Source of the DNA: Bacillus sp. 2B10
GTDB taxonomy: Bacteria; Pseudomonadota; Alphaproteobacteria; Sphingomonadales; Sphingomonadaceae
DNA length: 64,000 nucleotides
Reading direction: 5' to 3'
Assembly (NCBI GenBank): GCA_003946805.1
Contig: RPSH01000009.1
Location: 52,171-116,170, forward strand
The translations under genes were made by a program, and so were the position numbers. Of the stretch, positions 10,207-19,430 are shown in pieces (within the stretch, counting starts at the first letter, position 1; each line of letters opens with the position of its first letter). The notes under the pieces are model-generated. The model was not told the DNA's origin. It did no database searches and saw only the letters and a list, made by a program, of their open reading frames with translations.

Positions 10207-10520
10207 CTCGATCTTGCCCCCCAAAGAGCTGATCGTGACCGTGGTCGAGCCGGATTAAGATCGATTTAAGCGTGCCGCGACGGGCGCTGGTCTTGCGCGT
10301 CCGGTGGCTATGCCAGGGCGTTCCGGGTGGCGCTAACGATTGCAGCGGCACGTCATGTTTTCCGAACGGTTCCGGAGACTTGGTCCGAAACGACTGTTAC
10401 GCGCAGGTGGGGGATGCGCCCGTCGAGCAAAGTCGAAAGTATTTTTCGGCAGCTTGCGTCGCGCCGCATCGGTGCAGCGAGCTGTCGCAGCGAATCACCC
10501 GCATCGGCGGGGAGCGCCGC
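10207..10520. other. Intergenic region upstream of the che operon
   Basis: No gene seen. It should contain the che operon promoter, read leftwards. The AT-rich part at about 10254-10270 (two TTAA-type blocks around ATCGAT) is the most likely promoter core, but I see no convincing sigma-28 or sigma-54 signature. Confidence 0.4.
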
Positions 10521-10727
10521 TCAACGGCGGGGCAGGCGCCGCGCGATCAGGAGGAGCAGCAGGCCAAGCGCACCGGTGACCGATCCGGTGACAACCCACA
10601 GATACTGGTCAATCATGACCGAACTGGCGGGCCAGCGGATGATGCCCATCCCCTGACCCAGCCAGAACAGCCCGACGACCGCGAGGATCGCGCCAACGAT
10701 CATCAGCGCCCGTCGGACGAAACGCAT
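10521..10727 (-). CDS. Small two-helix membrane protein
   Basis: 68 residues from the ATG at 10727, with AGGA upstream. Two hydrophobic helices (ALMIVGAILAVVGLFWLGQG and about 20 residues around VVTGSVTGALGLLLLLIA) are separated by a short polar loop, and basic residues stand at both ends. Proteins of this size and layout are common as uncharacterised inner-membrane proteins. It stands alone between the che operon and the IS remnants. An in-frame TTG at 10739 is an alternative start. Confidence 0.65.
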   Translation of the reverse strand: MRFVRRALMIVGAILAVVGLFWLGQGMGIIRWPASSVMIDQYLWVVTGSVTGALGLLLLLIARRLPRR

Positions 10728-10792
10728 CCGGTAAAACAATCCTGCGCGATGCCGCCGGATTAAAACCTCCGGAAAACCCGGGACGCTTCAAT

Positions 10793-11074
10793 ATGCTCGA
10801 AGGCGTGGTGCACAGCGCCGATGTTCAGGACCGCGACGGTGCGCCCGGCCTGATCGGCTGACGATCGAAATTATCAAACGGTCCGACCTGACGGGCTTCA
10901 TTATCCTGCCCCGGCGCTGGATCGTCGAACGCACCCTTGCGTGGCTCAACCGGTGTCGTCGCCTCGCCAAGGACTGGGAAGTTTCAATTGCATCGTCCGA
11001 AGCCTGGATGGTCGTCTCATCCATCAGGCGGATGACGCGCCGTATCGCCAAACTCCAATTATGAGTCGGGCTCT
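10793..11074 (+). pseudogene. IS5-family transposase remnant (C-terminal part)
   Basis: The piece at 10793-10855 reads EGVVHSADVQDRDGAPGL, a typical IS5-family core. After a frame change it continues from 10867 to the stop at 11062-11064 with RRWIVERTLAWLNRCRRL, the C-terminal DDE region. The N-terminal half is missing. The end AGAGCCCGACTCATAATT (read on the minus strand, 11057-11074) recurs exactly in the IS5 copy at 63874-63891, so it marks the right terminal repeat of the element. Confidence 0.88.
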
Positions 11075-11112
11075 GAGATTCAGCGCGGCGCGTTGACGTG
11101 CAATGATGAGTG

Positions 11113-11431
11113 ATGCGCAGCGGGATCGAGATCAGCGTCACGGCATGAGACAGGGCACGGCTTGAGGGGATCGTAGCGGCGCGTGGCTCGCCGCAGAAGC
11201 ATGTGTGGCGGGCGCGGATCGTCCTTTTGAGCGCCGATGGTCTGGGCACGGTTGCGATCATGGCGGCGACAGGCAAGTCGAAGACCTGCGTGTGGCGCTG
11301 GCAGGAGCGGTTCATGGCCGAAGGCGTCGATGGCCTGCTGCGCGACAAGACGCGACCGCCGGGGATCGCACCGCTCAAGGCCACGCTGGTCGACAAGGTC
11401 GTGGCGCTGACGCTGGGTCCGCCCGACCAGG
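11113..11431 (+). pseudogene. IS630-family transposase remnant (N-terminal part)
   Basis: From an ATG at 11113 the frame reads ISVTA, then an in-frame TGA at 11146-11148, then DRARLEGIVAARGSPQKHVW and a helix-turn-helix region with VWRWQERFMAEGVDGLLRDK, typical of IS630 transposases. The match stops near 11431, where the terminal sequence of the IS256 element begins. The catalytic DDE half is absent. Both the nonsense codon and the truncation make it non-functional. Confidence 0.88.
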
Positions 11432-11467
11432 GACTGTCAGAAATTTTGTGCGGGAGGCCGGTTATCG

Positions 11468-12486
11468 TCAGATGACGAAGCGCTCGCCGAAGATGACGGC
11501 GAACTGGCTTTTGGCCTCGCCCCATTCGCGCGGTGGTCGTTTCCATTCGTCCGCCGCGTGATTGAGCACCAGGTATAGCAGCTTCATAGCGGCATCGTCG
11601 CCGGGGAAGTGACCACGTGTCCGGACGGCACGGCGGATCTTCGAGTTCAGGGCCTCTATGGCGTTCGTGGTGTAGATGATCCGGCGGACGCCCTCGGGAA
11701 AGGCAAAGAACGGGATGACCTGGTCCCAATGGCGCCTCCAGCTCATGGCGATGGCCGTGTGTTTCTGGCCCCAGGGACCTTCCTCAAACGCCTCCAGCGC
11801 CGCCATGCCGGCCTCGGGCGTCTCGGCACGGTAGACGCCGCGCAGCGCCTGGGCGATGAACTTGCGCTCCTTCCAGGACGCAAAGGCTCTCCTGACCGCC
11901 TGCCTTGGCAGGCGGTCGAAGGGCTCATGCTGTTGCGGATCAAATGGACGATGCAGGTCTGGACGATGGCCTCGGGGAAAGCAGCGTTGATCGCCTCCGG
12001 GAAGCCCTTCAGTCCGTCGACGACCGCGATCAGGATATCGGCGACGCCGCGGTTTCTGAGCTCGTTCATGACGCGCAGCCAGAATTTGGCACCCTCGGTC
12101 TGCTCGATCCAGATGCCGAGCACCTCCTTGGTGCCATCCGGCTGGATGCCCAGCGCGATGTACACCGCCTTATTCCGGACGAAGCCCTCGTCGCGGATTT
12201 TCACCCGGATCGCGTCGAAGAAGACCAGCGGGTAGCAGGTGTCGAGCGGGCGGCCCTGCCATTCGGCGACTGTTTCCAGCACCGCATCGGTCACGCTCAA
12301 GATCAGGTCCGGCGAAACGTCGATCCCATACAGCTCCTCGAGATGCCCCCGGATCTCGCGCACCGTCATCCCGCGCGCGTACATCGAGATGGCTTGCCGG
12401 GGCATGATCCCCCGGATCATGCCCTGATTGACGCGCTGTCGTCGAAGTCGGGTGTGGATCGGCGTGGAAAAGGGGCTCTGACGCAC
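11468..12486 (-). pseudogene. IS256-family transposase, frameshifted by a palindromic insert
   Basis: The N-proximal frame (12486 down to about 11918) has [20 protein letters not shown], the family Asp in [13 protein letters not shown] and [12 protein letters not shown]. After VHLIRNSM the frame is lost; it resumes in another frame with [35 protein letters not shown] and RTRGHFPGDDAA to the stop at 11468. The break coincides with a hairpin-forming insert of roughly 35-40 bases. With the N-terminus also missing, the gene is dead. Confidence 0.9.
11894..11917. repeat. Perfect 11-bp-arm palindrome inside the IS256 transposase
   Basis: Arms GACCGCCTGCC (11894-11904) and GGCAGGCGGTC (11907-11917) enclose a two-base TT loop. 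It lies exactly where the transposase frame breaks and has no counterpart in the protein family at this point, so it appears to be an inserted small palindromic element. Confidence 0.8.
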
Positions 12487-12498
12487 ATTTTGATGATC

Positions 12499-13485
12499 TC
12501 ACAGCCACGCAGCGCCGACCAATCTTGCTTCGAGAAGGTCCAGCTTACCCCGGCCGTACATTTGGCGCTTCACCAGCTTTTGCTTGGTGATCTGCCCTTC
12601 GGTCTGCCCGTTGAACCAAGAGGTGACGATGGCAGCTCGAACGGCGGAGACGTCACGTGCAATGCCGTTGGCGAAGGACGCTACCAGGCTGCCACGACCA
12701 CATTCTATCCAGGAAGCGAGATCGGTCTCTCGTTTGTGCCGGATCATCTCGTGGAACCGTTCGACCACGGTGCGCGCCTCAACGAGAATCGGTACCCCGG
12801 CCTCGACCGCAGCGACCGTCACGGTTTCTGCCCTAGACAAGGAATCGCGCCCGGTCGTCATCAGTCTGGCGATGGTTCTTGCCGAGGGCACGCGGTGAAG
12901 GGACTCCGTATCTACCCGCTCAGCCTGCCGTCGCCGACTGGCCTATTCGGTTACCACCCGCAGTGATCCACGAAACCCTTGAGATCTCAGGCGCCGCCAG
13001 AGGTCAGCACCATTGCGAGATCCCGCAGCCCATTGTTGATCCAGCCACGGCAGATAGGTTTCCAACGAGCTTTCCCGGCTCCGAAACACATCGCTACGTT
13101 CACCGCGCAAAATCCGACGAACCAAACCGCGACTGTGCCCGGTGCGCCGCACGATCTCCTTGATGGATACCCCCTCCTTTGAGATCGCCAGGACGGAAGT
13201 ATTGGTCTCCTCCCGGTGAAGATACCCCTCATATTGCAGGCGCTCTGCCGCTGTCAGCAGCGCGGGATTGATGGTCATGGCACCGACTGAACGCCGGATC
13301 TGGCGCATCGACCGGCGGACCGCCTCAAGAAAGGCATGGCTGGCATTTTCCATCAGGTGCCAGCGGTCTGCGACCTGAACGGCGTGCGGCAAGGCTTTTG
13401 CGGCAGCACGCGCATACGCCCCGCTGCGGTCCCGAGCGACGACGGTGATCTGCGGTTGGGTGGTAAGCCAACCGCCATTGTTCAA
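12499..13485 (-). pseudogene. ISL3-family transposase, 5'-truncated, with in-frame amber codon
   Basis: The frame is continuous for 329 codons apart from one TAG at 12943-12945. The first part has VVARDRSGAYARAA, VQVADRWHLMEN and the helix-turn-helix KEGVSIKEIVRRTGHSRGLV; the part after the stop has ARTIARLM, SWFNGQTEGQITKQKLVKRQ and MYGRGKLDLL, the ISL3 C-terminus. In relatives the amber position (after RVVTE) is Trp, so a TGG to TAG change is likely. About the first 150 residues are missing: the remnant ends where the promoter of the next operon begins. Confidence 0.9.
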
Positions 13486-13490
13486 CCGCC

Positions 13491-13532
13491 TTGACTGCGA
13501 CGCCTCGACGAAGGTATGTTACAACATAACGT
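13491..13532 (+). promoter_or_regulatory. Predicted promoter with Zur-box-like operator for the metallophore-type operon
   Basis: A -35 like TTGACT (13491-13496) and a -10 like TATGTT (13515-13520) are 18 bases apart. The -10 lies inside the inverted repeat TATGTT-AC-AACATA (13515-13528). The core ATGTTACAACAT differs by one base from ATGTTATAACAT, the core of Zur boxes known from alphaproteobacteria. A repressor bound here would block RNA polymerase. The receptor gene starts 50 bases downstream. The -35 lies at the broken end of the ISL3 remnant. A Fur-family regulator other than Zur cannot be excluded. Confidence 0.6.
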
Positions 13533-13581
13533 GATTCGGGGGCGGGCCGGAATTGCGGATGGTCGCAATGACCGGGGGCCA

Positions 13582-15834
13582 ATGAACCTGACCAATCATG
13601 AGCGCGTGAACCGTCGCGTATACACGAATAAATGGTTTGCCGGGTGGCAGCGCGGTGTCGTGTTGCTGGGGATCGTCGGATGGAGCCCCGTCGCCTACGC
13701 ACAGGACGTGGCGTCGGCGGCGTCCCAAGACCAGCAGGCGACGGACATCATCGTAACGGGAACGGCGGATCGCCAGCTGCTGCTGGACGCCCGAAGCGAG
13801 ACGGGCAGCCGACTGGGACTGACCGTGCGTGAAACCCCCGCGATCGTGGACATCTTGTCGCAGGAGTTAATGCAGGAGCGCGGGCTGCGCACGACGGTCG
13901 AGGCGTTGAACGCCACGCCGGGTGCAACATCGGGTGAACTGGCGAGCAGCCCGGGGCAGATGTCGATGCGCGGCTTCACGGCGGGTGCGGTGTCGCTGCT
14001 CTGGGACGGCGTCCGTCAGACCAACTCGGCGCTCATCATTCGTAATCTGGATAGCTGGAGCTTCGACCGGATCGAGGTGCTGAAGGGGCCGGCGGGCGTC
14101 CTGTACGGCGAGGGATCCCTGGCGGGCGCGGTCAACCTCGTGCCGAAGAAGCCGCGGTTCGGCGGCGATGCCTACGCCGCGACGGTCGGCTATGGCAGCT
14201 TCGATACGTTGCGCGCCGGCGTCGATGCGAACGTCGTCCTGAGCGACAAGGTCGCGGTGCGTGGCGTCGCCAGCGCCAACCGGACGGGCGGTTTCATCGA
14301 TGATACCGATGCGCGCTTCCTGGCGGCGACGCTGGCGGTGACGCTGAAGCCGGTCAAGCGACTGTCGATCGAATTGGCGGGCGACTATCTGGAGGACCGC
14401 TACGGCACGGCCTATTGGGGTACGCCGCTGGTGCCGCGCAGCATCGCGCGTGACCCCAGCGATCTGGTGAGAACGACGGACGGCTTCGTCCTCGATCGCG
14501 CGATCCGCAACCGCAATTACAACGTTACCAACGCGGATCAGGGGTCGGAAACGTGGTGGGCCCGGTCGCGCGTCGCGTATGAGTTTTCGGACGCGCTGCG
14601 CTTCACCAACGAGCTCAGCTACTATCATGCCGACCGGCGCTTCCGGAACTCGGAAGTCTACACCTTCGCCACGCCCAGCGCTGCTTTCGCGAACGGATCG
14701 TTCCGGCGCGGAACAACCCGCATCGATCACCATCATCGCTTCGTGGTGGAACGCGCGGTTCTGGTAAGCGATATCCAAATCGGCGGCCATCGCAATCGCT
14801 TCTCAGCCGGCGGCGAATATAGCGATAGCGATCTGGCGGTGCCGCGCCGCTTCGGCTCGACCACCGCGGTCGACATCTTCGATCCGGCGCGCGGCGTGCT
14901 GTCGCTGGCCGAGACGGCAGCGAACTTCCCGGACGGCCGCGCCGATTTCGGCTCCAATACCGTCATCAAGTCGATCTTTGCCGAGGAAGCGTTCAATCTG
15001 ACGCCGCGCCTGCTGCTGGTCGGCGGCATCCGCTACGACGACATTACGCTGGATCGCAGCGTCGACGATCTCAATGCCGGACGTACCACGGCGTTTTCGA
15101 AGTCATGGAATCCGGTGTCGTGGCGGGCGGGTGCCGTCTTCGATCTTGCACCCAAGACGCAGTTCTTCGCGCAGTACAGCTATGCCGTGGCGCCTGTGGG
15201 TAGCCTGGCCTTGCTGTCGCTGGCCAACTCGTCGTTCGACCTGACGACCGGGCGATCGGTGGAGGGCGGGGTGAAGACGACGCTGTTCGGCGATCGGCTG
15301 GACCTGACGGCGGCGGGATACTGGATCGAGCAGGAGGGCATCGTCACGCGCGATCCCGCCAATACCAGCATCGCCGTGCAGGGCGGCAGCCAGTCCTCGC
15401 GTGGTTTCGAGCTGTCAGCGTCGGGTGCCGTGACGCGGCAGTTCCGCCTCGATGCCAATCTGGCGATCCTCGACGCGCGGTTCGACGTTCTGCGCGAGGC
15501 GGGCGGCGACCGCGCCGGCAATACCCCGCCGGTCGTACCGGAGCGGGTCGCGAGCGTGTTCGGCATCTACCGCTTCGACGCACTGCCGATCTCGGTGAGC
15601 GGCGGCGCGCGGTACATGAGCCGTTTCTTCACCGACAATGCCAACAGCGTGCGCGTGCGCGGCAGCACCGTGTTCGATGCGGCAATTGCATGGCGGCTGC
15701 CATATGGCGACGTGACCTTGCGTGGACGCAACCTGACCGACCGGCTGTATGCCAATTGGTTCGGCGGCTCGGCGCGGCAACTGACGCTCGGTGCGCCGCG
15801 GAGCGTCGACATCAGCTTCACGGCGCGTCTCTGA
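13582..15834 (+). CDS. TonB-dependent siderophore/metallophore receptor
   Basis: 750 residues from the ATG at 13582; the frame is open further upstream, but those codons lie in the operator. The signal peptide has a long basic n-region and the core GVVLLGIVGWSPVAYA, with cleavage before QD. The plug domain shows DIIVTGTADR, a TonB-box-like stretch, then ALNATPGATSGE, MSMRGFTAG, DRIEVLKGPAGVLYGEG and AGAVNLVPKKP, all typical of siderophore receptors. A 22-strand-type barrel ends in the aromatic-rich DISFTARL. It would import a metal chelate across the outer membrane using TonB energy. First gene of the operon, one base before the ABC ATPase. Confidence 0.93.
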   Translation: MNLTNHERVNRRVYTNKWFAGWQRGVVLLGIVGWSPVAYAQDVASAASQDQQATDIIVTGTADRQLLLDARSETGSRLGLTVRETPAIVDILSQELMQERGLRTTVEALNATPGATSGELASSPGQMSMRGFTAGAVSLLWDGVRQTNSALIIRNLDSWSFDRIEVLKGPAGVLYGEGSLAGAVNLVPKKPRFGGDAYAATVGYGSFDTLRAGVDANVVLSDKVAVRGVASANRTGGFIDDTDARFLAATLAVTLKPVKRLSIELAGDYLEDRYGTAYWGTPLVPRSIARDPSDLVRTTDGFVLDRAIRNRNYNVTNADQGSETWWARSRVAYEFSDALRFTNELSYYHADRRFRNSEVYTFATPSAAFANGSFRRGTTRIDHHHRFVVERAVLVSDIQIGGHRNRFSAGGEYSDSDLAVPRRFGSTTAVDIFDPARGVLSLAETAANFPDGRADFGSNTVIKSIFAEEAFNLTPRLLLVGGIRYDDITLDRSVDDLNAGRTTAFSKSWNPVSWRAGAVFDLAPKTQFFAQYSYAVAPVGSLALLSLANSSFDLTTGRSVEGGVKTTLFGDRLDLTAAGYWIEQEGIVTRDPANTSIAVQGGSQSSRGFELSASGAVTRQFRLDANLAILDARFDVLREAGGDRAGNTPPVVPERVASVFGIYRFDALPISVSGGARYMSRFFTDNANSVRVRGSTVFDAAIAWRLPYGDVTLRGRNLTDRLYANWFGGSARQLTLGAPRSVDISFTARL

Positions 15835-15835
15835 C

Positions 15836-16548
<713 letters not shown>

Positions 16549-16552
<4 letters not shown>

Positions 16553-17949
16553 TTCTCGCGCTCGCCCGCTATGAATTGGCGATGCTAAGGCGGGAACGCC
16601 GAGCGATGCTGGCGCTCGTTACCCTTGCTGCCCTCGTGTTGCTGGCCTTTGCGGGTGTTGCTGCCGATGCGGCACGGACCGACGCGCAGCAGCAGGCGGC
16701 CGCAGCGGCGGAACGTGTCCGCTGGTTGGGGCAGGGGAGCAAGGATCCGCATAGCGCCGCGCATTATGCGGTCTATGCCTTCAAGCCGTCTCCCGCACTC
16801 GCGCCGCTCGATCCCGGTGTCGGCGGGTTCGTCGGGCGGGCGGTATGGCTGGAGGCGCATCACCAGAACGACCTGCTGCATCGACCGCAGCAGGATGCCT
16901 CGCCACTCCAGCGGGCCGGCATGGCGGATCCCGCCGCCTTGATCCTCGCTTTCGGGCCGCTGGCGATCTTCCTGCTGGCGTTCGCGGCGGTGGCGGACGA
17001 GCGCGAGCGTGGCACGTTGCGGCTGGCGCTGGGCGCGGCGACGCGTCCCGGCCGGATCGTCGTCGCCAAGCTGCTGGCGGTCGCGGGTAGTGGGGTGGCG
17101 GCACTGGTCGTGCCGGTGACGATCGCGATGGTCGGTGTGGCGGCATTCCATGGCGCGTTGGACGGCGATGCGACGCTGCGGCTGTTGTCATGGGCGATCG
17201 TCATGTCGGCCTATGTCGCGATCATCGCCGCGATCGGACTGGCGGTGGCGATGACATGCGGTTCGGCCCGGATCGGGCTGGCCTCGCTGTTCGGTCTGTG
17301 GATATTCTTCGCGCTGGCCGTGCCGCGGCTTGCCAGCGGCGTCGCAGATGGCCTGCGCCCGTTGCCATCGACGCAGAGCGTTCGTGAGGCGATCGACGCT
17401 GCGGCTCCGGCCTATTGGTCGGCCGAGCAGGGCGCGCGGCATGAGGCCGAACTGCTCGCCCGCTACCGCGTGGCGCGGGTCGAGGATATTCCCAACTATC
17501 GCATGGCCGAACTCGATCTGGTGGAGCGGCATAGCCACGCGGTCTTCGATCGTGTCCTGGGCGGTTTCTACGCGCGGGTGGCGGCGCAGGATCGTCTGTT
17601 CGGTGTCTTCGGCATCGTATCGCCGACGATCGCGATGCAGCGTCTGTCGCCGGCACTGGCGGGCACCGACTTCGACCAGCATCGTGCCTTCATCGATCAG
17701 GCGGAGCGTTACCGGCGCGCGCTGGTCGACCGGATGAACGCGGACGGCATGGCGCATGCCGTCAAGCCGGGGGAGGCGGCGCATACCGCCGACATCGCGT
17801 TGTGGTCCAGCATCCCGGCGTTTGCGTTCGCGCCGCCTGCTTTGACCGGCACGGCTGCCAAGCTGGCGGTGCCGCTTGCGGCCCTGCTCGGCTGGGGATT
17901 GTTCGCAGCGACGTTGTTGTCGAACGCAACGCGGAGGCTGAAGCCGTGA
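16549..17949 (+). CDS. ABC-2 type (DUF3526-like) permease 1
   Basis: 466 residues. One N-terminal transmembrane helix (ALVTLAALVLLAFAGVA) is followed by a roughly 100-residue non-cytoplasmic region, a cluster of helices (about 125-265), a second large loop, and a C-terminal helix. This layout fits DUF3526/ABC-2 permeases that are encoded in pairs with a NatA-like ATPase, often next to TonB receptors. The ATG overlaps the ATPase stop (ATGA). The substrate is unknown. In this context it may handle the metal chelate or a cell-envelope component; this is inference. Confidence 0.85.
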
Positions 17950-19430
17950 CCGGCGCCCCGTTCGCGCCCCTGTTCGCGTGGGAATGGCGCCGGGTTGCCG
18001 CCACGCCGCTGTTCTGGCTGATCCAGGGTGCGCTGGTTGCCAGCATTATCTGGGCAGCGCTCGACACCGCTGCGCTACACCGCGGGCAAGATGCCGCGAT
18101 CGCCCGCACGCTGGCTGCCGACGCCGCGCATCGGGCCAGTGTGCGGCAGCGGTTCGATGCGTATCGTGCCCCCGTCACGCCTGCTGCTCCCGTCGTGCCC
18201 TATTGGCAGGATCCGAGCGATGTGGCCGGGTTCAGCCAGTATTTCGTCGCACCACCCGCCACGAAGCCGCATCTGCCGTTGTCGCCGCTTGCGATCGGCA
18301 TCAGTGATCTTGCGCCGACGCGCATGGAAGTGAAGCTGGCTACGCCGTTCGGCGTCGATGAACGCTATGATTTCGAGAATCCGCGCGGGCTGGCGCTCGG
18401 GCGCTTCGATCTCGCGTTCGTGCTAGCGCTCCTGCTGCCACTGGCGCTGATCCTGCTGCATGGCCTGCTCGTCACGTTCGAGCGCGATCGGGGCATGTTG
18501 CGGCTGGTGGCGGCGCAGGCGACCGCGCCGCGCGTGTGGCTGGCGGCGCGTGTGGCGGCGATCACGGCATGGGCGATCCCGATGACGCTCGCCGGGCTTG
18601 TCCTGGCGCTGGCCGTCGCAGGTGCCGATCTGGGATCGGCCATCGGGGAACTCGCGGCGGCATTGCTGCTGGTCGTCGCCTATATGGTGTTCTGGACCGG
18701 CATCGCGCTGCTTGTCCTCGCGCGGCTGCCTGGCGCGGCTGCCGCTCTGGGCACGCTGGCCGCGATTTGGGCGGTCCTCACGCTCGGCGTGCCGTTGATC
18801 GCGGGCATGATGGCCTCGACGGTGGCGCCGACTCCCTCCACCGGCGCGTGGATCGATGCGCAGCGCCGCGTGGCCGACGCGGTTCAGCGCGATCGCGACC
18901 GGATCATCGCGCAGGCGGTGGCAGCCCGGCCCGATCTGTCAGCTATGGCCGGTCGAATCGTCACGCTGGATCACGCCACCCGGCTGACCTTTCTGGTGCC
19001 TGAGACCGAGCGTCGGCTTGCCGCCCGGCATGGTGCGCGGGCCGCCCACTCGCGGGATCAGGCGGCTTGGGCGACGGTGATCGGTTATGTCGCACCGCCG
19101 CTTGGGCTAACGCAGGCGCTGGCGACGCTGGCGGGGACCGATGGTGCCAGGCACCGCGCATTCGAGGCGCAGGTGCGCACGTATCAGCTTGGGCTGCGCC
19201 GATTGCTGTATCCGCTCGTACAGCGTGAGGCGGTCGATCCCACGCGGCGTGAGGCGTCGCGCGGAAAGTACAGCCTGTCCGATCCGGAAATCATTCCGGC
19301 GTTCGTGATGACGGACGCGCCGTCGCGCCATCGCACAGCTGCAGTTCTGCCGTTCGTCGCGTGGCTATTGGTGGCGGGGCTGATCGTTGGGGGCGTCGGC
19401 CTGCGTCGCGCCGATCGGTGGGTGCTGTGA
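17946..19430 (+). CDS. ABC-2 type (DUF3526-like) permease 2
   Basis: 494 residues from a GTG at 17946 that overlaps the permease 1 stop (GTGA). Same layout as its neighbour: an N-terminal helix (LFWLIQGALVASIIWAAL), a large loop, a central helix cluster starting at LAFVLALLLPLALILLHGLL, a second loop and a final helix (VLPFVAWLLVAGLIVGGVGL). The two permeases are diverged paralogues and should form a heterodimer with the ATPase. The stop overlaps the start of the second receptor. Confidence 0.85.
   Translation: MTGAPFAPLFAWEWRRVAATPLFWLIQGALVASIIWAALDTAALHRGQDAAIARTLAADAAHRASVRQRFDAYRAPVTPAAPVVPYWQDPSDVAGFSQYFVAPPATKPHLPLSPLAIGISDLAPTRMEVKLATPFGVDERYDFENPRGLALGRFDLAFVLALLLPLALILLHGLLVTFERDRGMLRLVAAQATAPRVWLAARVAAITAWAIPMTLAGLVLALAVAGADLGSAIGELAAALLLVVAYMVFWTGIALLVLARLPGAAAALGTLAAIWAVLTLGVPLIAGMMASTVAPTPSTGAWIDAQRRVADAVQRDRDRIIAQAVAARPDLSAMAGRIVTLDHATRLTFLVPETERRLAARHGARAAHSRDQAAWATVIGYVAPPLGLTQALATLAGTDGARHRAFEAQVRTYQLGLRRLLYPLVQREAVDPTRREASRGKYSLSDPEIIPAFVMTDAPSRHRTAAVLPFVAWLLVAGLIVGGVGLRRADRWVL

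Larger units (their letters stand above)
11432..12486 (-). mobile_element. IS256-family element, truncated and frameshifted
   Basis: The right end (GGACTGTCAGAAATTTTGTG at 11431-11450) resembles known IS256-family termini. The transposase runs leftwards and lacks its N-terminal part at the junction with the ISL3 remnant near 12486. It inserted into, or recombined with, the IS630 remnant on its left. No matching second terminal repeat was found near 12486, so this end appears deleted. Confidence 0.8.

Noticed and set aside
10254..10270. Near-palindrome with two TTAA blocks before the che operon as a regulator site
   Set aside because: The two halves do not match well when inverted, and no known operator fits; kept only as a possible promoter core.
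13516..13581. Upstream start of the first TonB receptor at 13516
   Set aside because: The codons would lie inside the operator/-10 palindrome, and the signal peptide fits the ATG at 13582.
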